From NCBI RefSeq assembly GCF_903819435.1, contig NZ_CAIJDP010000079.1, forward strand, positions 1 through 64,000: 64,000 bases of DNA. Reading direction: 5' to 3'. Each line of letters begins with the position of its first letter. Positions within the stretch are counted from its first letter, which is position 1. Source of the DNA: Flavobacterium salmonis. Lineage in GTDB: Bacteria; Bacteroidota; Bacteroidia; Flavobacteriales; Flavobacteriaceae. The position numbers were made by a program, and so were the translations under genes. The notes under the pieces were generated by a model. The model did not search any database. It was not told where the DNA came from and saw nothing but the letters and a program-made list of their open reading frames with translations. Positions 1 through 7,332 of this stretch are shown piece by piece.

Positions 1-40
1 AAAAAAAATATAAAATATATATTTGGATGCTATTATGCAA

Positions 41-70
41 AAAAAAGCGGATCATTTGTAGATCCGTTTT
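41..70. terminator. Bidirectional hairpin terminator
   Basis: CGGATC (48-53) pairs with GATCCG (61-66) around a 7-nt loop. An A-run lies before the stem and TTTT after it, so it can terminate transcription on either strand. It lies downstream of the minus-strand exonuclease gene, about 65 bases past its stop. Confidence 0.6.
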
Positions 71-134
71 CGTAATAATAACTTCTAATGTTTTAGTTCC
101 TAAACGGAAATCCTAAAAAGAAAAAATTCTACAT

Positions 135-731
135 TTATTTAATTCCTAATCTGGATTTTAGTTTTAAAAATAATAAAGCAATTTTATAAGCATCTTCGGC
201 TGATGAATTTCTGTCACTTTTAGGAATTTTATATATTTCACATAGGTCATCCAGTGAAAATTGCTTTTCATTTATATCGTGTAATTTTCTATACATTACA
301 TCTATGTCTAAAGCTTCATTTTTTAATCTGCCACAATCTAATCTCTCTAGTGCAGCATTTATCATTTCAATATCGAAGTTAACATGATGACCTACCAAGA
401 CTGCATTTCCTAAATAATCTATAAAAGTCTGAAGAGCATCATTTTCCTGAAGCTTTTTCATTTTGCTTTCAATTATAAACTCGTTTGATAAACCATTATC
501 ATGTAGGTATTTATATTGTAATAGAACTGTTTCGAAATTATCCTGAATTATGATACCATCATCAACAATTGCAAAAGATCCCATAGATAAAATTACATCT
601 TTTATAGGGTTTAGTCCTGAAGTTTCGGTAGATATAGCTACAAATCTATTTGGCTTAGTTTCAAATTTACTAAGGTAATTTTTCCAAAAATCAGGATATT
701 CTTTATTAATATTTTTCAGCCAGTCCAACAT
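135..731 (-). CDS. DnaQ-like 3'-5' exonuclease domain protein, possibly degenerate
   Basis: The 198-residue protein has the RNase H-like DEDD exonuclease layout. Exo II is clear (VGHHVNFDIEMIN, about residues 113-125). Exo I reads AISTETSGL where active enzymes have a DxE, so the first metal-binding Asp is a Ser. Exo III reads NSSAEDA where an H-x4-D is expected, so the catalytic His is also replaced. Family knowledge says such proteins trim DNA or RNA 3' ends; here catalysis is doubtful and a binding role is possible. It starts one base after the stop of the upstream DUF294 gene, so the two are probably co-transcribed and may work together. Confidence 0.8.
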   Translation of the reverse strand: MLDWLKNINKEYPDFWKNYLSKFETKPNRFVAISTETSGLNPIKDVILSMGSFAIVDDGIIIQDNFETVLLQYKYLHDNGLSNEFIIESKMKKLQENDALQTFIDYLGNAVLVGHHVNFDIEMINAALERLDCGRLKNEALDIDVMYRKLHDINEKQFSLDDLCEIYKIPKSDRNSSAEDAYKIALLFLKLKSRLGIK

Positions 732-732
732 A

Positions 733-2649
733 TTATGAAAATTGTGTAAGTTGAAATTTACTTTTAATTAACTCCTCAAGATCTCGCATAGGAGCTAATG
801 CATTTTTTAATTTCTCTTTGTCTGTTTTAGATAATTCTTTTATATTTATATATTGCCCTGAATCATCATTTTTTAATCCTTCAATTGTTCGGAATTTTAA
901 TAAGGTTAAAAATGCTTCTGCACAACTTAGATATATTTCAGCATTTTTAGAATCTGAAATAGCAAGTTGTTTAAATCTCAAATAGGTATTTTTAATTCCT
1001 TTAATATTTGAGCTTAATATTAGTAACCTTGCACCATCAATAAGAGGCATCAATGCTTTAGTTTTGATATCGAATTTCATTTTGTGAGGACCTTCTTCTT
1101 CTAAAATAAATTTCTTAAAAAAACTTAAAGGCGCATTCTTTTTTAAGGCATCATTTCCTAGAAAGTCAAAAAACAATGGGTTGTTGATCGCATTTTTAAA
1201 AATAATATTTTCTACAGCCTCTTCAATTTTTGGTTCACCGAAAACAATTTCATAATCAAAGAATATACTGCTTAAGTCATTACTGTTTTCACCTGGAGTA
1301 TTCATCCAGCTATTGTATTGCTTTATCCAGTCAGTCAGTGATTTACACCATAACATGTTACTTCCCATATGACCGTTTGGGCAAAATTCATAACCTACTT
1401 TTTCTAACAGAGATGTGGTTCTTTTAGCAAGTCTTAAAAAATAATCTTTTACTTCTCTGTATTTTTCAGGTGTCACATCTTCAAAAATTAATATACTGTC
1501 CTGATCAGTAAGTAAAAGTTGTTCTTTTCTTCCTTGGCTACCAATACTTAGCCATGCAAAACGAGCAGGCGGGGAGCCTAAATCCAAAATTGTTAATTCA
1601 ACTGCACGTTTTATGAGTGCCAGGTTTATTTCGTTGGCAATATTGCATATATGGGAAATGGTAATATCCTTTTGGATTGAATTCTGAATTAAATCAGACA
1701 ATCGATCCCGAATTTGTTTTAAGTCCTTTGGCAATTGTGAACGCTTAATTTCTTTAATTAATACACCAGGATTACTTGCTTGAGCTACAATTAAATCATG
1801 TTCAGATATAATGCCTTTAACAACCGATTTATTTGTACCATCTTTAGTAACACATAAATGCGTTACATTATGCTTTAACATTAATAACTGAGCTTCTGCC
1901 AAAGAAACATTTTCAATTACAGTAACAACAGGAGATGACATGATCTTGTCTATTGTCTCAGTAATAGGATAACGGCCTGTGGCTATTTTTGATGATAAAT
2001 CAGCATCTGTCAATATACCTATAGGATTATTGTTTTCGCAAACAACGATGTTGTCAACCATTGAGTCAGTCATCAAAATAGCAATGTCTTTTACAATTTT
2101 ATCAGCTGTAGTGGTTAGTGGTGAATTATTATAATTAAGAGATTGAATATATTGAATTTCTGATTGTGTATCCGAATAAAATCCGTTATCAGAAATTAGT
2201 TTGTCTCCAGAATTTACATTGTCTTTTGTGTGGCGCGAATTAATAGCAAAACTTTCTAATAAAAAGTTTAAAACATCAGAATTATTTGCCACAAATGGTC
2301 TAAAAACAGCAATAGGGATAGCATAAACAATACTTTCTTCACGTGCTTTGGCAGTCATCATGTAATTGTTTTTTGAAAAAAAAGGACGCAAACCAAAAAT
2401 ATCACCTTCATGACATTTGTTTATGATAGTTTCCTCAGCATCAGCAATTGTAGTCAAGTTGATAATTCCGGATGATACCACGTAGAAACTATCATGAAGT
2501 ATATCGTTGTTTTGAAACAATACAGCATGTTTTTCTAAATTTATTACTCGGATATTAGTTGCAATATTAAAGAGTTCCTGAAATGTCAAATTATCAAATG
2601 GCGGATATTCTTTTAAAAAATCCGCAATATGTTCAGCAATTGTATTCAT
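733..2649 (-). CDS. cNMP-binding / CBS-pair / DUF294 nucleotidyltransferase-like protein
   Basis: The 638-residue protein has three parts. The first is a cyclic-nucleotide-binding-like beta roll (about residues 10-140). The second is a pair of CBS domains (about 175-290) with typical DxxPxGIxTDxDL and GIISEHDL stretches. The third is a DUF294 putative nucleotidyltransferase (about 320-460), whose GSxGRKEQ...TDQDS motif is the GlnD-like GSxxR...DxD signature, followed by the DUF294 C-terminal helical domain. Proteins of this build are thought to sense nucleotides and modify or regulate a partner, often near acetate metabolism genes; the target is unknown. It has no membrane segment. It is followed at once by the exonuclease-like gene. 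Confidence 0.88.
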   Translation of the reverse strand: MNTIAEHIADFLKEYPPFDNLTFQELFNIATNIRVINLEKHAVLFQNNDILHDSFYVVSSGIINLTTIADAEETIINKCHEGDIFGLRPFFSKNNYMMTAKAREESIVYAIPIAVFRPFVANNSDVLNFLLESFAINSRHTKDNVNSGDKLISDNGFYSDTQSEIQYIQSLNYNNSPLTTTADKIVKDIAILMTDSMVDNIVVCENNNPIGILTDADLSSKIATGRYPITETIDKIMSSPVVTVIENVSLAEAQLLMLKHNVTHLCVTKDGTNKSVVKGIISEHDLIVAQASNPGVLIKEIKRSQLPKDLKQIRDRLSDLIQNSIQKDITISHICNIANEINLALIKRAVELTILDLGSPPARFAWLSIGSQGRKEQLLLTDQDSILIFEDVTPEKYREVKDYFLRLAKRTTSLLEKVGYEFCPNGHMGSNMLWCKSLTDWIKQYNSWMNTPGENSNDLSSIFFDYEIVFGEPKIEEAVENIIFKNAINNPLFFDFLGNDALKKNAPLSFFKKFILEEEGPHKMKFDIKTKALMPLIDGARLLILSSNIKGIKNTYLRFKQLAISDSKNAEIYLSCAEAFLTLLKFRTIEGLKNDDSGQYINIKELSKTDKEKLKNALAPMRDLEELIKSKFQLTQFS

Positions 2650-2701
2650 AGTTTATTTAATATATCAAATGTAAAAATAATAAAATAAAGAATCACTATT
2701 A

Positions 2702-2870
2702 GATTAATTCTAATGATTAATTCTAATGATTAATTCTAATGAGTAATTCTAATGATTAATTCTAATGATTAATTCTAATGAGTAATTCTAATGAGTAATT
2801 CTAATGAGTAATTCTAATGAGTAATTCTAATGAGTAATTCTAATGAGTAATTCTAATGAGTAATTCTAAT
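2702..2870. repeat. Tandem array of thirteen 13-bp repeats
   Basis: Thirteen contiguous copies of GAKTAATTCTAAT (K = T or G) run without interruption from 2702 to 2870. The third base gives the order T,T,T,G,T,T,G,G,G,G,G,G,G, so the array is split into an older GAT-type side and a homogenised GAG-type side. It lies between the start of the minus-strand DUF294 gene and the left att site of the phage element, on the host side of the junction. It could be a slippage-prone minisatellite in the DUF294 promoter region, or a protein-binding array near dif. Only the repeat itself is certain. Confidence 0.97.
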
Positions 2871-2883
2871 GATTTCTATTTTA

Positions 2884-2904
2884 CATAATATAAATTATAG
2901 TTCA
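2884..2904 (+). other. attL, dif-like XerC/XerD site
   Basis: The left copy of the boundary repeat is CATAA followed by TATAAATTATAGTTCA. It differs from the right copy by one base (A instead of C at the fifth position), and so has a weaker palindrome. Twenty of 21 bases are shared across 7.6 kb, and all phage-type genes lie between the copies. Confidence 0.8.
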
Positions 2905-2906
2905 TT

Positions 2907-2935
2907 TGTGGTATAACTAATTAACAATTACCACA
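2907..2935 (+). promoter_or_regulatory. Inverted repeat at start of first phage gene
   Basis: TGTGGTA (2907-2913) and TACCACA (2929-2935) form a 7-bp inverted repeat with a 15-base AT-rich spacer. The second arm touches the ATG of the first gene of the element. An operator for a phage regulator or an RNA hairpin that hides the start codon are both possible; this is inference. Confidence 0.4.
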
Positions 2936-3243
2936 TGGCTTTAAAACGTACTTCCTTAGAGAATTACACGCTATTACTTGTAGAATTAAACAAGATGCGT
3001 CACACAAATTTTAATGCAAAAACATTTCTAAAAAAGATGCGTCCGTTTTGCAAAACCTCACACTTAAATTTTCAAACATTATTTCTAAGAATCCGTGGTT
3101 CAAAGATAGGAATTACAATTAAAGTTTGTACGGATTGCTTTATAATAACTCAATCATTTTGTGTACATGAATTTATTTTTTACTGCAATTCTCAAAAAAC
3201 TCTGATTTCAAAACTTCTTAAACATAATCTTTTAATTCCTTAA
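2935..3243 (+). CDS. Hypothetical phage protein (102 aa)
   Basis: This is the first gene inside attL, followed 4 bases later by the next gene. The 102-residue product is basic and contains four cysteines, three of them in a stretch near residue 65-77 (VCTDCFI...FCVHEF). It has no recognisable domain. The short spacing to the next gene and the shared strand support a real early gene of the phage. A start further in, at Met21, cannot be excluded because no ribosome binding site is visible. Confidence 0.55.
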   Translation: MALKRTSLENYTLLLVELNKMRHTNFNAKTFLKKMRPFCKTSHLNFQTLFLRIRGSKIGITIKVCTDCFIITQSFCVHEFIFYCNSQKTLISKLLKHNLLIP

Positions 3244-3247
3244 ACAT

Positions 3248-3583
3248 ATGTGTGCAATTCAAAAATTACTTTCAAAAAAAGATGGTCTTTTAATTCAGAT
3301 AGCTTGTATAGTAAATGATTTAAGAGAATATTGCAGTTATCCTGTAGAAACTGTTTCTGTAAATCAATTACATTATCAGTACGATTTAATAATTAAAGAA
3401 ATCCGTCAAATTGATAGAAAACTTTATGAACTATTCAATAAACAAACTTTGTTCTTTGAATCACAGAATTTTCAATTAAAAAAGCTTACTGATAAAGCTA
3501 CATCCGAAATTCTTTTTACTGTAAAAGATTTACCAAAACATCATTGGACAATGTTCGAAGATTTGAACCCTATAAATGAATAG
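3248..3583 (+). CDS. Hypothetical phage protein (111 aa)
   Basis: I do not recognise the 111-residue product. It is soluble, mainly helical and carries no signal or membrane segment. It sits in a tight early cluster: 4 bases after the upstream stop and 2 bases before the next ATG. The position before the replication gene suggests a role in replication or regulation, but nothing in the sequence shows this. Confidence 0.65.
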   Translation: MCAIQKLLSKKDGLLIQIACIVNDLREYCSYPVETVSVNQLHYQYDLIIKEIRQIDRKLYELFNKQTLFFESQNFQLKKLTDKATSEILFTVKDLPKHHWTMFEDLNPINE

Positions 3584-3585
3584 CA

Positions 3586-3762
3586 ATGCAAAAACTAATA
3601 AAAAAATTTAATCAAAACCGCTCTTCTTTGATTTATCGTTATTTAAAACGAAAACATCGATTTTATCTTAGTTCTTCTATTCATGAAAGGATAAATTTAA
3701 AATCTCGTTTAGAACCTTTCTATTTAAATTCTTTAATACATCAATTTAAACAACCCTATTAA
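3586..3762 (+). CDS. Small basic phage protein (58 aa)
   Basis: An ATG two bases after the preceding stop opens a 58-codon frame ending TAA at 3762. The product is strongly basic (for example YLKRKHRFYL) with many Lys, Arg and His residues, so nucleic acid binding is plausible. Its start is translationally coupled in position to the gene before it. I know no family for it. Confidence 0.55.
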   Translation: MQKLIKKFNQNRSSLIYRYLKRKHRFYLSSSIHERINLKSRLEPFYLNSLIHQFKQPY

Positions 3763-3805
3763 CTACTATTAAGCGTAATTAAATTACGTACAAAAATTTT
3801 CAATC

Positions 3806-3829
3806 GTTGCCGTTGGGTATAACGGCAAC
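3806..3829 (+). other. Perfect 9-bp hairpin upstream of rep; candidate replication origin
   Basis: GTTGCCGTT (3806-3814) and AACGGCAAC (3821-3829) form a perfect 9-bp stem with the loop GGGTAT. It is the most GC-rich spot in the area and lies 28 bases before the rep start. A second pairing is possible between CGTTGGG (3811-3817) and the downstream ACCCAAAACCAACG stretch, giving two competing structures. Another AT-rich inverted repeat, CGTAATT/AATTACG, lies at about 3772-3787. Rolling-circle initiators often nick in such a hairpin, which is the basis for the origin call. Confidence 0.55.
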
Positions 3830-3856
3830 CAACTCACCCAAAACCAACGTAAAAAT

Positions 3857-5050
3857 ATGATTCCATATAAAAAGCGACACCAAACCAAAACCAAATTAAA
3901 AAAGAACCAATTAAAAACTACTCTCATAAATATTGACTATTTAATATTGAATTTAGAAGGTCAACCTTTTGGAGAGTTCCCCGAAAACTCAGAATTTCAT
4001 TTAAAACCCTATGATTATGGTACTAAGATTTTTGAAATACGTGCTGACCTGTATTATAATGATTTAAAAATTGGGATTTATACATCAAAGCCACGTAGCG
4101 CAATTATTTCAGAACAACTTGCCCAATTACAAATTGAAAACAATTTATTTTATACACTCTCTAATACTGAACTTAAAAATGTACTTGAAAAATTTTGCGA
4201 TGAAACTTTATATAATTTTAAATCTGTTAATCGTCTCGATATTTGTTTGGATAAATGTGATGTGCTTAACTCCTATCGTAATTTATATTCTAATATTGTT
4301 GATGGTAATTTTCTTATTAGTGGTCGCCCGAAAAATTTACAATCGTATTTCGAAACGTACAAAGGAAAATCAATCCTTAATGGTTTCCAAATCGGAAAAC
4401 GAACATCCGACAAAATTATAAGATGTTATAATAAAACTCTTTCTTTACAATTAACTGAAAAACCGTATATAAATCAGTATTATACTGATAATGGTCTGAA
4501 AAACGATAATGTGTGGCGTTTTGAGTATCAGTTAAATTCTGCTTTTTTTAGAGGTTTAAATGAACATTCAAAGGGCGATTCAAAAATATATCAGTCAATG
4601 ACTTGGGGTATTTTCGATAAAGCTAACCTTTGCGAATTATTAAAGATTGCAACCAAAGGTTTTTTTGAACTACGTGAGAATACAGGTAAAAGCCAAATAA
4701 ATAAAGAAAATTTAATACAGCTTTTCGACTTTCATTATTTACAATCACAAATAACAAAATTCAATCCTATAATTAAGCGCTTAAAAAAACCTACTCTTTC
4801 CAGTACCACAATTAAAAAACGTTTAGCAAAATCGCTTTTTAGAGAATATTACGCAAATAACCAATGTGTTAGTTATATCGTTGCGCTTAATTTATTACTT
4901 GAAGACATTGATATGATTACAGAAAAATCACTACTTCTTTGGTTCAGAAACAAATTTCATTTTTACCTCCATGAGTTTAGAACAAAGGAAAAAATAATTA
5001 ATGACTTTGATTTTAAACTATTTACAGAGCATCAACTTTTATTTTTATAA
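3857..5050 (+). CDS. Replication initiation protein, Rep_trans (PF02486)-like
   Basis: This 397-residue protein has the pattern of the Rep_trans family of phage and plasmid rolling-circle initiators. NRLDICLDKCD (about residues 123-133) matches the family's conserved RxDxxxD strand. GFQIGKRTSDKIIRCYNK (about 176-193) matches the G-x-R-x-S...RxYxK block, and VWRFEYQL (about 219-226) matches the WxRxExxL block. Such proteins nick one strand at the origin and attach to the 5' end through a tyrosine. The Tyr in IIRCYNK is conserved, but I cannot say that it is the nucleophile. It is the only replication gene of the element. Confidence 0.82.
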   Translation: MIPYKKRHQTKTKLKKNQLKTTLINIDYLILNLEGQPFGEFPENSEFHLKPYDYGTKIFEIRADLYYNDLKIGIYTSKPRSAIISEQLAQLQIENNLFYTLSNTELKNVLEKFCDETLYNFKSVNRLDICLDKCDVLNSYRNLYSNIVDGNFLISGRPKNLQSYFETYKGKSILNGFQIGKRTSDKIIRCYNKTLSLQLTEKPYINQYYTDNGLKNDNVWRFEYQLNSAFFRGLNEHSKGDSKIYQSMTWGIFDKANLCELLKIATKGFFELRENTGKSQINKENLIQLFDFHYLQSQITKFNPIIKRLKKPTLSSTTIKKRLAKSLFREYYANNQCVSYIVALNLLLEDIDMITEKSLLLWFRNKFHFYLHEFRTKEKIINDFDFKLFTEHQLLFL

Positions 5051-5053
5051 GCC

Positions 5054-5224
5054 ATGAAAACACAAAATACCAGCCAAAAAGTTACTAAAACAGAACTCAT
5101 GCATTTGTTGGATGTTAGTTATCCTACTGCCAGAAAAGAATATCAAATTATTTTAGATAGCTTGGGATTAAAAAGAAAATATTTAATGATTTCAGACCTA
5201 ATAGCCTATAAAATACTGTCTTAG
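5054..5224 (+). CDS. Small helix-turn-helix protein (56 aa)
   Basis: A 56-codon frame starts 3 bases after the rep stop. The segment KTELMHLLDVSYPTARKEY looks like a helix-turn-helix of the excisionase/MerR-like type (a helix, a turn at VSYP, then the recognition helix TARKEYQII). It probably binds phage DNA, perhaps at the phased A-tracts directly behind it, and could control the early-to-late switch or the Xer reaction. The frame was too short for routine ORF calling. Confidence 0.65.
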   Translation: MKTQNTSQKVTKTELMHLLDVSYPTARKEYQIILDSLGLKRKYLMISDLIAYKILS

Positions 5225-5274
5225 AATAGAAAAAAATAGAAAAAAATAGAAAGAAATAGAAAAAAATAGAAACA
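5225..5274 (+). promoter_or_regulatory. Phased A-tract array (10-bp period), probable bent DNA before the structural genes
   Basis: Five copies of a 10-bp unit close to ATAGAAAAAA lie end to end directly after the HTH gene. A-tracts repeated every 10 bp, near one helical turn, produce strong intrinsic curvature. The array lies 60-110 bases before the first structural gene, where an upstream promoter element or regulator-induced loop would be expected. No convincing TAnnTTTG box was found between 5275 and 5335, so the promoter itself is not assigned. Confidence 0.7.
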
Positions 5275-5335
5275 CCAAAATAATACTTGTAATAACCTTT
5301 GTATCTGAAATTTTACTAATAAAAATTTATAAATC

Positions 5336-6055
5336 ATGAAAATTACAAGTATTACAGGAGTTTCAAAGTCTCCAGAATTAAATGTTACAAAGTCGATCGG
5401 TTCTCTTATTCTTGCATCTTCTTTAGAGGTTTCAGAGTTAACAACTGAAAAAATAAGCATTTACATTGAGCGTGCTAACGGTTCAAACGTAATTTTAGCT
5501 AATAAAATACTTTTAAAAGATTTTGTTTTAGCTAGTACTTACGGTTCCGAGGCTGTTCAGTCTGATTCTGACTATAATTTCATTGCTCTTTGTGAAATCG
5601 CAAACGAAGGTTCTATTTTTCTACAAGAAAAAGAAAGTATTAAAATTACTTTAGAAGATTTAGTATCTGCAGAAACTTATGATTTGTACGGCGTTGAAGA
5701 ACCAGAAAATACAAACGAATTGTATTTTTTTGAGCAAAAAACAGTCGGTTCAGAAGAGTTTAACAAAAAAGTTGATGTAGCGGGAAATGATTTAGCTATC
5801 ATGACAAAAGATAGCACTATCGATGATGTCTCATACCATTTTGTAAATGGGCAGGTTGTTAAATATCTTCCTTTCGAATTACAAACTTTAAGTAGGGACA
5901 TTGACCCTATACAGGCTATCTCTCCTACTGGTACGGTTATACAAAGTTTGTCAGACCGTTTGTGTTTGCCTCTTGTAGCTGTTCATGCTATTGAGATTAA
6001 TAAATCTCAGGGTCAGATAATTAATTTCTTAGTAAGAACCTTAAAAACTGTTTAA
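5336..6055 (+). CDS. Candidate virion protein, beta-rich (239 aa)
   Basis: This is the first gene of the late block. The 239-residue product has no signal peptide or membrane span. It is rich in alternating hydrophobic beta-strand patterns, acidic overall, and shows a virion-protein-like run of ILANKILLKDFVLAST. The following membrane protein begins 2 bases after the stop, so the two are probably made together. Size, strand content and position suit a single or double jelly-roll capsid protein or an accessory coat protein. It competes with the 295-residue protein at 8542 for the role of major capsid protein. This is inference; no motif proves it. Confidence 0.6.
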   Translation: MKITSITGVSKSPELNVTKSIGSLILASSLEVSELTTEKISIYIERANGSNVILANKILLKDFVLASTYGSEAVQSDSDYNFIALCEIANEGSIFLQEKESIKITLEDLVSAETYDLYGVEEPENTNELYFFEQKTVGSEEFNKKVDVAGNDLAIMTKDSTIDDVSYHFVNGQVVKYLPFELQTLSRDIDPIQAISPTGTVIQSLSDRLCLPLVAVHAIEINKSQGQIINFLVRTLKTV

Positions 6056-6057
6056 TT

Positions 6058-6570
6058 ATGGGATTCTTTAAAAGTATAGGTAAATCATTGAAAAAAGTCG
6101 TTAATCTCAAAACCTTGGTTAAAACTGTCGGTGCTGTTGCTTCGGTTGTTCCTATTGGTGGTAAATTAGTTCAAAAGGGTATTGATATTGCGACAAAGGC
6201 AGTAAATGCAAGGGCAAAACAGAAAGAAGCTGAAAAGCAAAAAGATTATCAGGCTGCACACGATGCAAAATTAATTGCTGATGCTCTTGAACAACAAGCT
6301 AAACAGTTGGGTGTAAATGCTGTCCAGACCGCTTCTGCTTCTACTGCTCAGATGTTATCTGGTGCTGTCGTTGATGGTGCTTTACAAGGCGTATCGCAAT
6401 CTGCTGTAAATGGTTTGGGTAATCTTGGTTCACAGGTTGTTGATTCAACTTTGAAACAATGGTTTAAAAAGAATTGGATGTATCTAACTGGCGGTTTAGT
6501 TGCTCTTTTAGCTCTTATCTGGTTTATGAGACGTGGTTCAAATAACTCTTCTCGTGCAAGAAGAAGATAA
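6058..6570 (+). CDS. Candidate virion membrane protein (170 aa)
   Basis: The 170-residue product starts with an amphipathic, lysine-rich stretch. A Gly/Val/Ala-rich segment follows, then an Ala/Lys/Gln-rich helical part (about 50-85) likely to be a coiled coil. It ends with one strong membrane span (about 140-158, WMYLTGGLVALLALIWFM) and a basic tail ending RARRR. A membrane span followed by a polybasic tail is what a virion membrane protein that touches packaged DNA would look like. It is coupled to the upstream coat candidate. A hairpin follows at 6576-6630. Confidence 0.65.
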   Translation: MGFFKSIGKSLKKVVNLKTLVKTVGAVASVVPIGGKLVQKGIDIATKAVNARAKQKEAEKQKDYQAAHDAKLIADALEQQAKQLGVNAVQTASASTAQMLSGAVVDGALQGVSQSAVNGLGNLGSQVVDSTLKQWFKKNWMYLTGGLVALLALIWFMRRGSNNSSRARRR

Positions 6571-6575
6571 ATCTA

Positions 6576-6630
6576 AAAATTACAATCGGATTTACTTTTT
6601 TATTTTCTTGGTCGATTCGGTTGTAATTTT
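6576..6630 (+). terminator. Long-loop hairpin between structural genes (attenuator or terminator)
   Basis: AAAATTACAATCG (6576-6588) pairs with CGGTTGTAATTTT (6618-6630) over 13 bp with one G-U pair, enclosing a 29-nt U-rich loop. The right arm ends in UUUU. It sits in the 111-base gap between two structural genes and may reduce read-through or stabilise the upstream mRNA. Confidence 0.5.
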
Positions 6631-6681
6631 CTTAAAAAAGTTTGCTGAAATCATATTAATAATTAAAAACATCTTTCATTA

Positions 6682-7125
6682 ATGGGACGATATAATAACA
6701 ATAATAATTATCAAGGTAATGGTAATTATAATGGCGGTTATCAAAATAATGGTTATCCAACTAACCGTTATCAAAGTAATCCTTCAAAGAAACAAGTTAA
6801 GCACTCAGGGGCAAAACACACTAAATATTTTCCAGAATCAGGGCCTAATAAAGGACAGGAACAGTATTTAACTACTGGTTGGCGACTTTCTAACCGTGAG
6901 CTAATTTCTTTTAGAGCTGTAACGACTTCAAAATCTAAGCTTTCTGAAAAAGGTTGGTTTGGTTCTGTTGCTGTCACTACAACTAATACAAAAACTGGTG
7001 CTACTTTTTTTCATTGGGGTACAATGGAGAAAAGTACAGGTAAAGTAGTAATTGATAAAATGGCTCTTGTTATGAACCCAAAGGCGCGTAACGGTGGTTA
7101 TACAGGTACATATTTGTCTAAATAA
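6682..7125 (+). CDS. Asn/Gly/Tyr-rich phage protein, possible single-stranded-DNA-binding protein
   Basis: The 147-residue product has a low-complexity Asn/Gly/Tyr N-terminus (residues 1-33, repeated NNGY and YQ units) followed by a Lys-rich linker. A compact beta-rich domain follows (about 50-140, with WRLSNRELISFRAVTT and WFGSVAVTTTNTKTG). Small basic beta-barrel proteins with disordered Gly/Asn tails are common among phage ssDNA-binding proteins, so that is the first guess. A minor virion protein is the alternative. I see no catalytic motif. Confidence 0.55.
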   Translation: MGRYNNNNNYQGNGNYNGGYQNNGYPTNRYQSNPSKKQVKHSGAKHTKYFPESGPNKGQEQYLTTGWRLSNRELISFRAVTTSKSKLSEKGWFGSVAVTTTNTKTGATFFHWGTMEKSTGKVVIDKMALVMNPKARNGGYTGTYLSK

Positions 7126-7155
7126 AAAATAATAAAAAACTTAAAACTTTAAATT

Positions 7156-7332
7156 ATGAAAAATTTAAAAGGAGTCATTTCAATTATTGGAATTGTTGTA
7201 AAGTACGGTGCTGTAGTAACCGCAATTATTAAAGGTGTTCAGGTTGTAGCCGACGAATTAAGTAAAATTGATTTTGGAGCTGACGAACAAAAAAAACCTA
7301 CTGAATCTTTAAAAAGTAATACAAATGAGTAG
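7156..7332 (+). CDS. Small membrane protein (58 aa)
   Basis: A 58-codon frame starting at 7156 overlaps the start of the next gene by 8 bases (ATGAGTAG). The product is hydrophobic from about residue 6 to 32 (GVISIIGIVVKYGAVVTAII), then acidic and Lys-rich. It is too short for routine ORF calling. The overlap with the lysin gene suggests translational coupling. It could be a virion membrane component or a holin-like partner of the murein-degrading protein. Confidence 0.6.
   Translation: MKNLKGVISIIGIVVKYGAVVTAIIKGVQVVADELSKIDFGADEQKKPTESLKSNTNE

Noticed and set aside
2702..2870. Possible CRISPR array
   Set aside because: The 13-bp units are contiguous with no spacers and there is no cas gene; it is a plain tandem repeat.
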